Notes: generated by a model not told the origin, from the letters alone. Positions 36,369 through 46,920 are shown, counted from the first letter of the stretch. The stretch is 52,297 nt of DNA from Comamonas sp. lk (GCA_945865425.1 CAMBFN010000002.1:1-52297), one strand, 5' to 3'. Made by a program: numbers and translations.

Positions 36369-39155
36369 ATGCAATTTCGTACCTGGGTCCAGCGGGCTTG
36401 TGCCACTTTTTGGGTAGGCCTTACCGGTCTGAGCATGGTGACATCAGCCAACGCCCTCACCACGGATGCCTCTAGTGTTTCCGTGGCGCAACGGGTGCGT
36501 AGTGTGGAGGGCATCACCGAATACCTGCTGCCTAACGGCCTGCAAGTGCTGCTTGCGCCCGATGCCTCTAAACCCACCACCACCGTCAATATCACCTACC
36601 TGGTAGGCAGTCGCCACGAAAATTACGGCGAGACCGGTATGGCGCATTTGCTGGAGCACATGGTCTTTAAAGGCACGCCCAGCCAGGGCAACATCATGAC
36701 TGCGCTGGGCAAACGCGGCATGGATTTCAACGGCACGACCTATACCGATCGCACCAATTATTTTGAAACCTTCCCTGCTTCAGAGAGCAATTTGCGCTGG
36801 GTCTTGCAGATGGAGGCCGACCGCATGGTTAACAGCTTTATTGCGCGTGCCGATTTAGAAAAAGAATTTTCAGTAGTGCGCAATGAAATGGAAGCGGGTG
36901 AAAACCGGCCGCAGCACGTACTGATGCAAAAAATGCTGGCCAGCAGTTTTGACTGGCACAACTACGGCAAAGACACCATCGGCGCGCGCAGTGATGTGGA
37001 AAACGTCAAGATCGAGAATTTGCAAAATTTTTACCGCAAGTACTACCAGCCGGACAACGCAGTGCTGGTGATCGCCGGGGCTTTCGATGTGGCGCAGACG
37101 CTGTCCATGGTTGAGCGGGCCTTTGGCCCTATACCGCGACCTGCGCGGGTACTGGAGCCGACCTACACGCGCGAGGCGCCGCGTGACGGCGCGCGTGAGC
37201 TCACGGTGAGCCGCGTGGCCGACAGCTATTGGTTAGCTGCGCTCTACCTGGTATCGGCTGGAGCGCATCCTGATACCGCTGCACTTTTCGCGCTGGGCGA
37301 GATATTGGCCTCGCCGCCGGCAGGGCGCTTGCATACCGAACTCGTCGAGCGCAAAAAGGCGTCGCAAAGTTATGCATGGACGCTGGACTTTGCCGAACCT
37401 GGTTGCATGATCTTCTGGCTCGAGTTGGATAAAGGTCACTCCATGACCCAGGCACGCCAGGCCATGCTAGAGCAACTTGAAGGTGTGGCGCGCAAGCCTA
37501 TTACGGCGGCCGAATTGGCGCGCGCCAAGGCTTCTCTATTGAGCGAAATCGATAACACGCTCAACAACGCACAAAGCTTAGCCATCGCATTGTCTGAGGC
37601 CATAGCCAAGGGCGACTGGCGCCTGTTTTTCCTGCAACGCGATCGCATTGAAGCACTGACGGTAGCCGATGTACAAAGGGTGGCGCAGCACTATCTGCAA
37701 AGCAGTAACCGCACCCTGGGCCAGTTCGTGCCGGTTGCTCATGCCAAGCGCGTCCTTATTCCGCCCACGCCCGCTCTGGCCGATATGCTGTCCGATTACC
37801 AAGGCAAGGCGGCGGTGGCCCAGGGCGAAGCCTTTTTGCTCACGCCTGTGGTGATCGAAGAACGGACCTTGCGCACAACGCTGCCCGGTGGTGCGCGATT
37901 GGTGCTGATTCCAAAAAAGACGCGCGGCCAGACGGTTTCGGGCCAGATCGTGCTGGAGCTGGGTGACGAAAAATCGCTGGCCGGGCGTGCCAGCGCTATC
38001 GAGATGGTGGCCAACTTGCTCACACGCGGCGCCGGACAGCGCAGCCGCAGCGACATCAGCAGCACATTGGACCTGCTCAAAACCAAGCTGTCGGTCAGCC
38101 AGCACGGCCAAAGCCTGGTGCTGCAGTTTGATACGGTGCGTGCTAGCCTGCCCGCGCTCATGCCCTTGCTGCGCGACGTTTTGCGCGCCCCCACGTTTTC
38201 GCAGGCTGAGTTTGAGCAGGCTCGCAGCCAGGATCTGACTTTTGTCAAATCTCAGCGCAGCGACCCCGAGGCTTTGGCGTCCAAGGCCTTGGCGCGTGGC
38301 CTCAACAACTTTGGGCGCAGGGACATTCGCTACGCCCGCAGCTTTGAGGAGACTATTGCGGATCTTCAAGCCCTGCGCCTGCCGCAGGTCAAGGCCACGT
38401 ATGCTGAGTTGGCCGGCTCCGCCTCGGCACACTTCGCATTGGCTGGTGATTTTGATCCGGCATGGGCACAGACTGCCGCCCAAACGCTGTTTGCCGGTTG
38501 GGCTGGCAAAGTGACTTTTGAGCGCCTGCGCAAGCTAGCGCCCGAGCCTAATGCGGCTACTTTGCAATTAGAAACGCCAGATAAAGCAAACGCTGTTTAC
38601 ATGGCTGCCTTGCCACTTAAAGCGCAAGACACCATGTCCGACTACCCAGCACTTTTGCTGGCCAATGAAATTTTGGGCGGCGGCGCCCAGTCGCGCTTGC
38701 CCGAGCGTTTGCGCCAGCAAGAGGGCATCAGTTATGGCGCGGGAAGTCAGCTGGGGGTGTCGGCCCTCGAGCCATCTGGGCAACTGACTTTGTGGGCGAT
38801 TTTTGCGCCCGAAAACCGCGCCAAGGTCGAGCTGGCCGTTTCCCAGGAACTGGCCCAGTTGCTTGCCAGCGGCATTAGCGAAGCCGAATTGCAGGACGCC
38901 AAGAAAAGCCTGGACCAGCAGCGCCTGACTAGCTGGGCTCAGGACAGCGCCCTGGCCCAGTTGCAATTGGTCAATGGACGCATCGGACGCAATATGGCCT
39001 TTTATGACAAGCTGTATTTACAGATCGCAGCCACCAGTGTGCAGGAGGTGAACGCCGCAATTGCCCGCTGGATCTCGCCGGCTCAGCTTTTACACGTCTA
39101 CGCGGGTGATTTTGCCGCCGCCAAAAACAAAGCCGCACCCGGCACCCGGCCCTGA
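36369..39155 (+). CDS. Exported M16-family zinc metallopeptidase (two-domain), copy B
   Basis: Signal-peptide-like N-terminus; 'VLLAPDASKPTTTVNITYLVGSRHENYGETGMAHLLEHMVFKGTPSQGNIM', 'VVRNEMEAGEN'; paralogue of copy A. Confidence 0.92.
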   Translation: MQFRTWVQRACATFWVGLTGLSMVTSANALTTDASSVSVAQRVRSVEGITEYLLPNGLQVLLAPDASKPTTTVNITYLVGSRHENYGETGMAHLLEHMVFKGTPSQGNIMTALGKRGMDFNGTTYTDRTNYFETFPASESNLRWVLQMEADRMVNSFIARADLEKEFSVVRNEMEAGENRPQHVLMQKMLASSFDWHNYGKDTIGARSDVENVKIENLQNFYRKYYQPDNAVLVIAGAFDVAQTLSMVERAFGPIPRPARVLEPTYTREAPRDGARELTVSRVADSYWLAALYLVSAGAHPDTAALFALGEILASPPAGRLHTELVERKKASQSYAWTLDFAEPGCMIFWLELDKGHSMTQARQAMLEQLEGVARKPITAAELARAKASLLSEIDNTLNNAQSLAIALSEAIAKGDWRLFFLQRDRIEALTVADVQRVAQHYLQSSNRTLGQFVPVAHAKRVLIPPTPALADMLSDYQGKAAVAQGEAFLLTPVVIEERTLRTTLPGGARLVLIPKKTRGQTVSGQIVLELGDEKSLAGRASAIEMVANLLTRGAGQRSRSDISSTLDLLKTKLSVSQHGQSLVLQFDTVRASLPALMPLLRDVLRAPTFSQAEFEQARSQDLTFVKSQRSDPEALASKALARGLNNFGRRDIRYARSFEETIADLQALRLPQVKATYAELAGSASAHFALAGDFDPAWAQTAAQTLFAGWAGKVTFERLRKLAPEPNAATLQLETPDKANAVYMAALPLKAQDTMSDYPALLLANEILGGGAQSRLPERLRQQEGISYGAGSQLGVSALEPSGQLTLWAIFAPENRAKVELAVSQELAQLLASGISEAELQDAKKSLDQQRLTSWAQDSALAQLQLVNGRIGRNMAFYDKLYLQIAATSVQEVNAAIARWISPAQLLHVYAGDFAAAKNKAAPGTRP

Positions 39156-39176
39156 ACGACAACCGCTACTGGGTGC

Positions 39177-40886
39177 TTAAGCCGCCGGTCGAAACTGGAC
39201 GCGCGGTGCTGCGTCCAAGAGCTGGCGCGTGTAATCGGACTGTGGTTGCGCGTACAAGGTGGCTGCATCACCTTGCTCAAGCACTTTGCCTTGGTGCATG
39301 ACCAGCAGCGTATCGGCCATGTGACGGACCACGTCCAGGTCGTGCGAGATAAACAAGTAGCTCAGCGCCAACTCTGCCTGCAGGTCTTTGAGCAGATTGA
39401 GCACCTGCGCTTGCACCGACACATCCAGCGCCGAGACCGCTTCGTCGAGCACCAGCACCTGCGGCGATAAGCTCAGGCTGCGTGCAATCGCAATGCGCTG
39501 GCGTTGCCCGCCTGAGAACTCAAAAGGATAGCGCCCCATGCTGCTGGCGGGCATGCCCACCTGGTCGAGCAGGCGCTGCGCGATGCGTTGGCGCCCCGCG
39601 GCGTCGCCCCCCAGGCCGTGCAGGCGCATGGGTTCATCCAAAACTTCCGCCACGGTAAAACGCGGATTGAGTGAGGCGTAGGGGTTCTGGAAAACGATTT
39701 GTAAATGTCTTTTGTAGGGCGCAAATTCGGCCTTGGACAGCGCCAGCAGATTGCGCCCCTGCATCAGCACTTCGCCACCGCTGGCCTGGTGCAGTCGCAG
39801 CATGGCCAGGCCCACCGTGGTTTTGCCCGAGCCCGATTCACCCACCAGACCAACCGTTTGGCCCTTGAACATCGAAAAACTCACATCCTCGACCGCCACA
39901 AATTGCTTTTTGCTAAACCAGGAGCCGCCCACATCGAACACTTTGCGCAGATTGCGCACTTCAAGCAGTGGCGTATCGTTGGCCGCTTGCGCCGCGGGCG
40001 TCGTCGCCTGGACGGGAAGTCTTTGGGCAGGGGCGGCGGTAGCCTGGGCCTGCATCCAGTCGTCGATAGTTAATAGGCGTTGACCCAGGCGCTCGGGGCT
40101 GGGGCGGCAACTGAGCAAGGCCTTGGTGTAGGCGTCCTGTGCCCGGGTAAAAATCTGCTGCACCGGGCCCGACTCACGCACCTGGCCGTGGCGCATGACT
40201 ACCACCTCGTCGGCGATTTCGCTCACCAAGCCCAGGTCATGGGTGATAAAGAGCATGGCCATTTTGCGGCGCTTACGCAGCTCGGCCAGCAGTTGCATGA
40301 TCTGGCGCTGCACCGTCACGTCCAGCGCAGTGGTCGGCTCATCGGCGATCAGCAGCGCGGGCTCGCAGGCCAAGGCCATCGCGATCATCACGCGTTGCTG
40401 TTGGCCACCCGAGAGCTCGTGTGGGTAGGCGTCCAAGCGGCGCGCCGCCTCGGGGATGCCGACTTCCTCGAGCAAAGCCAGCGCCCGCTTGCGCGCCTGC
40501 TTGCGGCCCATGCCCTCATGTACCCGCAGCATCTCGGCCAACTGAAAGCCGATGCTGTAAACCGGGTTGAGCGAGCTCATTGGGTCCTGGAAGATCATGG
40601 ACATGTGCTTGCCGCGGATGCGTTGCCAGTCGGCCAGTCCCAGGCCCAATAGCGATTGGCCCTGAAACTGCAGCCGGGTCTGCGCGCCAATGCGCGCGTT
40701 GTGCCGGGGCAAGAGCCCCATCACCGCCAGGGCGCTGACCGATTTGCCGCTGCCCGATTCGCCCACCAAGGCCAGCGTGCTTTCGCTGCGCAGGCTAAAG
40801 CCCACGCCATCGACCGCACGCACTGGGGGGCGCGAGGCGCTGACAAAGTCGACCGTAAGTTGTTCAACCGAAAGCAAAGTGGTCAT
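39177..40886 (-). CDS. Peptide-type ABC transporter, duplicated ATP-binding protein
   Basis: Two Walker A '[19 protein letters not shown]' and '[17 protein letters not shown]'; '[37 protein letters not shown]', '[37 protein letters not shown]'. Start at 40886 ([10 protein letters not shown]). Confidence 0.93.
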   Translation of the reverse strand: MTTLLSVEQLTVDFVSASRPPVRAVDGVGFSLRSESTLALVGESGSGKSVSALAVMGLLPRHNARIGAQTRLQFQGQSLLGLGLADWQRIRGKHMSMIFQDPMSSLNPVYSIGFQLAEMLRVHEGMGRKQARKRALALLEEVGIPEAARRLDAYPHELSGGQQQRVMIAMALACEPALLIADEPTTALDVTVQRQIMQLLAELRKRRKMAMLFITHDLGLVSEIADEVVVMRHGQVRESGPVQQIFTRAQDAYTKALLSCRPSPERLGQRLLTIDDWMQAQATAAPAQRLPVQATTPAAQAANDTPLLEVRNLRKVFDVGGSWFSKKQFVAVEDVSFSMFKGQTVGLVGESGSGKTTVGLAMLRLHQASGGEVLMQGRNLLALSKAEFAPYKRHLQIVFQNPYASLNPRFTVAEVLDEPMRLHGLGGDAAGRQRIAQRLLDQVGMPASSMGRYPFEFSGGQRQRIAIARSLSLSPQVLVLDEAVSALDVSVQAQVLNLLKDLQAELALSYLFISHDLDVVRHMADTLLVMHQGKVLEQGDAATLYAQPQSDYTRQLLDAAPRVQFRPAA

Positions 40887-40896
40887 GGCGGGCCTG

Positions 40897-41949
40897 TTAT
40901 TGCACGACTTTGGGGTCGAGCGCATCGCGCAGGGCGTCGGTGAGCAAGGACAGGGCGGTGACAAACAAAGACATGGCCAGCGTGGCGCAAAGCAGCTGCC
41001 ACCATATGCCGACCAATAAATCGTTTTGCGCCTCGGTCAGCATGGTGCCCCAGGAGACGCCGTCCACAGGCACGCCAAAGCCCAGATAGGACAATACCAC
41101 CTCTGCTTTGATACAGGCCACCGTCAGCAGCGAGTACTGCACCAGGATCACATGGCTGACGTTGGGTAGGATATGCACAAACATGCGCCGCATGTTGGAG
41201 GCACCAATAGCGTCCGCAGCACGCACGTACTCGCGCTCGCGGTGCTTCATAAACTCGCCACGCATCAGGCGGTACACACCAGTCCAGCTGGTGGAGCCCA
41301 AGATCACCACTACTGCCGCGCTGCCCTTGGTATCGAGCACCGCCGCAATCGCCAATATCAGCAAAATCCCCGGGATGGCGTGGAACACGTTGTACAGCCA
41401 GTTGCTCAGGTCATCGACCCAGCCACCAAACCAGCCCGATACCGCGCCCAGCACGGCTCCCAGCACGGTGGCCGCCAGCGCTGCAGCCAGGCCGACCAGC
41501 ACACTCGTCTCGGCTCCTTTGATGGTTTTGCTCAGCACATCGCGCCCCCACTTGTCAGCCCCCATAGGAAGGTGCGCGGCCAGGACGTTGGGCTTTTCAC
41601 CCGCCGGTTTGACGGCCCGTTGCGCCTGCGCCCACTCCTTGGCAATCGGGTCGGTCACATCGGCATGGCTGGGGGTGTAGTCCAGCACGCTTGGCAGCGG
41701 CCGTGATGGACCAGTGCCCTGACTACTTGCGCTCGTTACCCAACTTGGCGGGGCGTGGCCGATTGCCACCTCCTTTTCCCATTCGGCTGCAATTAGGCCC
41801 ATGGCCGTTAACGCGACCAGGAGTAAAAAACACAGCACGATGCACGCGCTGCCCATACCGATGCGGTCGGCACTAAAGCGTTTCCAGGCTAAACGCCAAG
41901 CGCCCGGGCTGGCTTGAACGGAGTTGTCGGAGTGTGGGGAACGTGTCAT
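40897..41949 (-). CDS. Peptide-type ABC transporter permease (DppC/YejE-like)
   Basis: 'GADKWGRDVLSKTIKGAETSVLVGLAAALAATVLGAVLGAVSGWFGGWVDDL', 'EYVRAADAIGASNMRRMFVHILPN'. Confidence 0.92.
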   Translation of the reverse strand: MTRSPHSDNSVQASPGAWRLAWKRFSADRIGMGSACIVLCFLLLVALTAMGLIAAEWEKEVAIGHAPPSWVTSASSQGTGPSRPLPSVLDYTPSHADVTDPIAKEWAQAQRAVKPAGEKPNVLAAHLPMGADKWGRDVLSKTIKGAETSVLVGLAAALAATVLGAVLGAVSGWFGGWVDDLSNWLYNVFHAIPGILLILAIAAVLDTKGSAAVVVILGSTSWTGVYRLMRGEFMKHREREYVRAADAIGASNMRRMFVHILPNVSHVILVQYSLLTVACIKAEVVLSYLGFGVPVDGVSWGTMLTEAQNDLLVGIWWQLLCATLAMSLFVTALSLLTDALRDALDPKVVQ

Positions 41950-41958
41950 GGCGGCTCT

Positions 41959-42903
41959 TTAGCGCAACTGCACGCGCGGATCGGCCAAACGGTAGAGCAA
42001 GTCTCCCATCAGGTTAAACACCATGGTAGCCAAGGCTACATACACCGTGACCGCTTTGATTACCGGAAAATCACTGCGTTCCACCGCCAAAATAATTTCA
42101 CGGCCCACGCCAGGTATGCCGAAAAACCGCTCAAGCAAAAAGGCACCTAGTAACAGGCCGGGAATGTTGGAAATGACAAAGGTAATGACTGGAATCAGTG
42201 CATTGCGCAGCACATGCACAAACATCACCCGTGCCTCGGACAGCCCTTTGGCGCGGGCCGTGCGCACATAGTCCTGGTCCACCTCGTCGAGCACAAAGGT
42301 GCGAAACAAACGGGTATGCGGCGCCACGCCCACCAGCAGGCCCAGGAGAATCGGCAAAGGCGCGTAAGTGCTGAGGTTTTTCCACAGACCGTCGCCCCAG
42401 CCCTGCACCGGAAAGAGACCCCAGCGGTAGGCCAGCAGGTACTGGCCCACGATGATGAATACCAAAATACTCACCGACATCAGCAGCGTAAAAAACACCA
42501 TCACCCCACGGTCTATGCGCGAGCCGCGCACCCAGGACAAGCCCACCGCCAGTACCAGGCAAACCATGGTCTCTATCACCAGCAAGGGCAGCATCAAGGT
42601 CAGCGAGGCCGGCAAGCGCGACGCAAACAGCTGCGCCACCGGCTCGCCCGTGGTCCAACTGGCGCCGAAGTCAAAAGTGGCTACTTGTTTGACAAAAATC
42701 CAAAGCTGAACGTATAGCGGCTCGTTCAGGCCCAGCGCGGTGCGGATGCTCTCGATTTGCTCCTGGTTGGACATCAGGCCAGCCAGCACATAGGCTGGAT
42801 CGCCACCCACCCAGTTGAACAAGAAAAACACCAGCAAGATCACTCCCGCCATGGTGGGCAGCATCTGCCACAGGCGCCGCGCGACGTAGGCAGTCATACT
42901 CAT
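41959..42903 (-). CDS. Peptide-type ABC transporter permease (DppB/YejB-like)
   Basis: 'YVARRLWQMLPTMAGVILLVFFLFNWVGGDPA', 'QDYVRTARAKGLSEARVMFVHVLRNALIPVITF'. Confidence 0.92.
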   Translation of the reverse strand: MSMTAYVARRLWQMLPTMAGVILLVFFLFNWVGGDPAYVLAGLMSNQEQIESIRTALGLNEPLYVQLWIFVKQVATFDFGASWTTGEPVAQLFASRLPASLTLMLPLLVIETMVCLVLAVGLSWVRGSRIDRGVMVFFTLLMSVSILVFIIVGQYLLAYRWGLFPVQGWGDGLWKNLSTYAPLPILLGLLVGVAPHTRLFRTFVLDEVDQDYVRTARAKGLSEARVMFVHVLRNALIPVITFVISNIPGLLLGAFLLERFFGIPGVGREIILAVERSDFPVIKAVTVYVALATMVFNLMGDLLYRLADPRVQLR

Positions 42904-44729
42904 TTCTCCCCATCCGAGCTTGGGCGGATGTCCATGAACTGCCAGCCGTTGCTCACCAAGGGGTGCGCGCGGTATCCATCCACATAGGTCTGGCTCAGGC
43001 GGGTGCGAATACGGGTCGAACTCAGGCCGAGCACGCCATAGACTTCCATAATTCGGTACAAATTGCGCAACACCTGGGTACGCTCCGGTCCGTCGGGCAG
43101 GATTCGCAGGCGTTCAAATTCGCGGTCGTACTCCGCGTTTTCAAAGCACGCGTAGTTGCTTTGCCCAATGGCTTTGGAGGACAAAAGTCCCATCACAAAC
43201 TCCGCCTCTGAAGCGCCGATCCAGCCCAAACCAAAAGACGAAAGCGAACAGGTCTTGCCCTGCTTAAGTAGCTCCGCAAACTTGTCCTTTTTGATCTTTA
43301 GGCGTATGCCCAGGCGATCCATGGATTTCTTCCACAGCTCATCACGTTCACGATAGTCCGAGGATGTGAGAGAGTGAATGGAAAAAACCAAGGGTTTACC
43401 ATCCGGATGCATGCGGTATCCGCGCGCGTCCTTTTTGTAGCCGAACTGGTCCAGCAGCGCATTAGCCTGCAACGGGCTAAAGCGCACGATGCTGCGGTAG
43501 TCGGCGTCGTGCCCGGGTATCACGGGAGAGACCATTTGCTGCGCCCGGATGGCCTGGCCTTTGCGGGTCACGCGGATCTCCTCGTCCACGTCATAACCCA
43601 AGATAATGGCCCGGCGCAGTGCGATTTTCTCGGGCGTGTAGCCGCCGATGACGGGGTCGCGTAAATTGAAGAACTGGTAGGTGATGTCCGGCTCTACAGT
43701 GCGGTACATCTGCACACCTTTGTTACCCAGTTCAGGCAGTAATTGGTTTTGGCCGTTAAGGGCTTTCTCGATAAAGCTGGGCGGCATTTCAACGATGTCA
43801 ATTTCCTTGCCGCTAAATGCCAACCACATGGACTGGGGCTCTTCAATGATGCTGATCTCCACCCGCCCGATCTGCGGCATGTTGCGCCCCTGCAGGCGTG
43901 CGGCAATGGCCATGTCCTGCGCGTGCTGTGGGTCAGGTTTAAAGTCCCAGGTAAAGCCAGGGTAAGTCGGGTTGGCGCGCAGTTTGATTTTGGAGCCGCG
44001 CACCCAGCTTTCGAGCATATACGGCCCGGTGCCCACCGGATGCGCCATGATGCCCTCAGGCCCGTAGGCCTCCACCACCTCGCGCGCCATGCCGCCGGCG
44101 CTGGGGCCGCTCAGCAAGGTCAGGAAATTGCGGTCAGGCCGCACTAGGCGAATATGCAAGGTGTACCGGTCACTGGCATAAATGCCGGGGTGGCGTTGGT
44201 CGTAATTCATGCCCTCTTTGGCCGCTTGGCGGCGGGCGGCTGCAAAGCCCTCTATCTTGTCCTCCAGGTCGGCTACCCGGGGCGACTTGTTTTTGGGGTC
44301 GATATGGCGCAGCAAGGTGTAGACAAAGTCCTGTGCCGTCAGCTCGCGCTTTTGGCCTTTGAAGGCGGGGTCGGCCGAAAAGTACAGGCCTTTGCGGATC
44401 TTGAAGGTGTACAGCTTGCCGTCGTCGGTGATTTCGGGCAGCGTCTCGGCGGCATTGGGGACGATGGTGCTGGGCCGGGCCATCCACTCATAAGTCACCA
44501 GGGGCTGAAAAATTCCCAAATTCACGATATTGGAGTACAGGTCACTGACGCGCACCGGGTCAAAACCCGTCTCAGCTACGGGAAAGGCCATGTGCAGCAC
44601 CTTGGCCGGATCGGCAGGATTGGTGCTGGCCTGGGCATGGCCCCACAACATGGCAGCACTACAAGCCCATGCGGCAACCCAGCGGCGGGTCCGATGTGTT
44701 GGCATAGCAGTCAAAACCAAACGCAGCAT
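42900..44729 (-). CDS. Family 5 extracellular solute-binding protein of peptide-type ABC transporter
   Basis: ATGA overlap with permease gene; signal peptide 'RRWVAAWACSAAMLWGHAQAS'; 'ITDDGKLYTFKIRKGLYFSADPAFKGQKRELTAQDFVYTLLRHIDP', 'HPVGTGPYMLESWVRGSKIKLRANPTYPG'. Start 44729 or 44705. Confidence 0.92.
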   Translation of the reverse strand: MLRLVLTAMPTHRTRRWVAAWACSAAMLWGHAQASTNPADPAKVLHMAFPVAETGFDPVRVSDLYSNIVNLGIFQPLVTYEWMARPSTIVPNAAETLPEITDDGKLYTFKIRKGLYFSADPAFKGQKRELTAQDFVYTLLRHIDPKNKSPRVADLEDKIEGFAAARRQAAKEGMNYDQRHPGIYASDRYTLHIRLVRPDRNFLTLLSGPSAGGMAREVVEAYGPEGIMAHPVGTGPYMLESWVRGSKIKLRANPTYPGFTWDFKPDPQHAQDMAIAARLQGRNMPQIGRVEISIIEEPQSMWLAFSGKEIDIVEMPPSFIEKALNGQNQLLPELGNKGVQMYRTVEPDITYQFFNLRDPVIGGYTPEKIALRRAIILGYDVDEEIRVTRKGQAIRAQQMVSPVIPGHDADYRSIVRFSPLQANALLDQFGYKKDARGYRMHPDGKPLVFSIHSLTSSDYRERDELWKKSMDRLGIRLKIKKDKFAELLKQGKTCSLSSFGLGWIGASEAEFVMGLLSSKAIGQSNYACFENAEYDREFERLRILPDGPERTQVLRNLYRIMEVYGVLGLSSTRIRTRLSQTYVDGYRAHPLVSNGWQFMDIRPSSDGEK

Positions 44730-44844
44730 GAAGGTGGGTCTCCGGATACGGGGCCAAGGCAGCGGGCATCATAAAGTAAGCCGCAGCGCATGCTTTTGGA
44801 CGCTTAGCCTTGGTGCAGCGCGCACTATCTATTACAGTGGGCGG

Positions 44845-46911
44845 ATGACGCACGCTAACAATCCCCTCCTGTCCCCGTGGGACACGCCCTTCCAGGTACC
44901 GCCTTTCGCATCTATTGCGCCGCAGCATTTTTTACCGGCATTTGATGCTGCCTTTGCCGCCCACCAGGCCGAGATCGCGGCCATCGCGGCCAACCCGGCG
45001 CCCCCCGACTTTGACAACACCTTGCTGGCGCTGGAGTCGGCCGGGCAGTTGCTGGCGCGCTGCCGCTTGGTATTTTTCAATTTAGTGGCCTCGCACAGCT
45101 CCGACGCTTTGCGCGCCTTAGAGCGCGAAATTGCACCTCGGCTGGCCGCCCACCAGGCCGCATTTTTTCTGCATGCCGACTTGTTCGCCCGCATCGAGTC
45201 CGTCGCTCTTAACAGCGCCGCGCTGGACGCGCAAAGCCAGCGCCTGCTGTCGCGTTACCTACTGGACTTTGAGCGCGCAGGCGCCCGGCTGGCCCCCGCC
45301 CAGCGCAGCGAATTTGCCGCCAATGCCGAGCGCCTGGCACGCTGTTTTACCCAGTTCTCACAAAACGTGCTGGCCGACGAGTCGGCTTTCCAGATGGTGC
45401 TGCGCAGACCTGATGAACTGGCCGGGCTGCCGGCTTTTGTCGTCTCCGCAGCGCGTCAGGCGGCTACCGAGCGGGGCGTGGAGGGTGCGGACGCCCACGT
45501 CATCACACTGTCGCGTTCGTCCATCACGCCCTTTATGATGTTTTCCGAGCGTCGCGACCTGCGCCAGCACATTTGGCAGGCCTGGTGCGCACGCGGTGAG
45601 CACAGTGGCGCGCACGATAACCGACCGCTGATACGCGAGATCCTGCAACTGCGCCTGGCCCAGGCGCGCTTGTTGGGCTACGCCCATTTCACCGACTTTG
45701 CCCTGGCCGACACCATGGCCGGCCACCATGGCGCCGTCCGCGAGTTGATGATGCGTGCCTGGGAGCCGGCGCAGCGCAAAGCGCTGCAGGAGCGCGCCGC
45801 ACTGGCCGCGCAGGCCAGCGAGCAAACCGGCGACGCCTGGACCAGCCAAGACATTCAGGCCTGGGACTGGCACTACTGGACTGAGAAAGTGCGCCAGCGT
45901 GCCTATGCGCTCAATGAAGCCGAGATCAAACCCTTTTTGCAGCTTGAGCGCCTGACCGAGGCTATGTTTTATGTGGCCGAGCGCCTTTTCGGACTGCGCT
46001 TTGCGTCGCGCAGCGATATAGCCACCTACCACGATAGCGTCAAGGCCTGGGAAGTGTGCGATGCCGATGGCCGCCATGTGGGCGTGTTTTTGGCGGACAA
46101 CTTTGCCCGCAGTGGCAAGCGCTCGGGCGCATGGATGAGCACTTATCGTGACCAAAGCGAGCTGCCCACCGTCGTGCGCCCGATTGTGGTGAACAACAAT
46201 AATTTTTCACAGGCTGCCGCGGGTGAGCCCAACTTACTCAGCCTGGACGATGCGCGCACTTTGTTCCATGAGTTCGGGCACGGATTGCATGGGCTGCTTT
46301 CGCAATGCCGTTTCCGTCGCCTTTCGGGTACCAGCGTACTACGCGACTTTGTCGAGTTCCCTTCGCAAATTTTTGAGAACTGGCTGCTGCAGCCAGAAAT
46401 TTTGCAACGCTTTGCCACCCACAGCCAAAGTGGCCAGCCCATGGGACAGGGCTTGCTCGAAAAAATATTGGGGGCGCAAACCTTTAACCAAGGTTTTGCC
46501 ACAGTCGAGTATCTAGCCTCCGCCTTGGTGGATCTGGACTTGCACCAGCGCACCGACCCGGATACGCTGGACTTGCAAGCCTTTGAGCGCGACACTTTGC
46601 ATGCATTGGGCATGCCATCGGGCATCGGCATGCGCCACCGCTTGCCCCATTTTTCGCATCTGTTTTCCTCTAATGGCTATGCGTCGGCGTATTACGTCTA
46701 TATGTGGGCCGAAGTGCTGGACGCAGACGGCTTTGACGCTTTCTTGGAAAAAGGCGATGTATTAGATCCGGTCTTGGGCCAGTCCCTGCTGCGCCATGTG
46801 TATGCCGCAGGCAACCAGCAAGCGCCTATGCAAGCCTATGTCGCCTTCCGTGGCCGCCCACCGGCGGTCGAACCCATGCTGCGCAAGCGTGGCCTGCTTA
46901 CCCCTGCATGA
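44845..46911 (+). CDS. prlC: M3-family oligopeptidase A
   Basis: 'NPLLSPWDTPFQVPPFASIAPQHFLPAFDAA', zinc motif 'LFHEFGHGLHGLLSQC', 'RRLSGTSVLRDFVEFPSQIFENW'. In-frame start at 44845; upstream ORF extension overlaps the divergent SBP gene. Confidence 0.94.
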   Translation: MTHANNPLLSPWDTPFQVPPFASIAPQHFLPAFDAAFAAHQAEIAAIAANPAPPDFDNTLLALESAGQLLARCRLVFFNLVASHSSDALRALEREIAPRLAAHQAAFFLHADLFARIESVALNSAALDAQSQRLLSRYLLDFERAGARLAPAQRSEFAANAERLARCFTQFSQNVLADESAFQMVLRRPDELAGLPAFVVSAARQAATERGVEGADAHVITLSRSSITPFMMFSERRDLRQHIWQAWCARGEHSGAHDNRPLIREILQLRLAQARLLGYAHFTDFALADTMAGHHGAVRELMMRAWEPAQRKALQERAALAAQASEQTGDAWTSQDIQAWDWHYWTEKVRQRAYALNEAEIKPFLQLERLTEAMFYVAERLFGLRFASRSDIATYHDSVKAWEVCDADGRHVGVFLADNFARSGKRSGAWMSTYRDQSELPTVVRPIVVNNNNFSQAAAGEPNLLSLDDARTLFHEFGHGLHGLLSQCRFRRLSGTSVLRDFVEFPSQIFENWLLQPEILQRFATHSQSGQPMGQGLLEKILGAQTFNQGFATVEYLASALVDLDLHQRTDPDTLDLQAFERDTLHALGMPSGIGMRHRLPHFSHLFSSNGYASAYYVYMWAEVLDADGFDAFLEKGDVLDPVLGQSLLRHVYAAGNQQAPMQAYVAFRGRPPAVEPMLRKRGLLTPA

Positions 46912-46920
46912 AAGCGCCTT

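Noticed and set aside
37578-38483. 301-aa minus-strand ORF inside M16-B
   Set aside because: Antisense to a conserved peptidase; no family features.
44530-44844. N-terminal extension of prlC
   Set aside because: Overlaps the divergent SBP gene start; PrlC-like sequence begins at the ATG at 44845.
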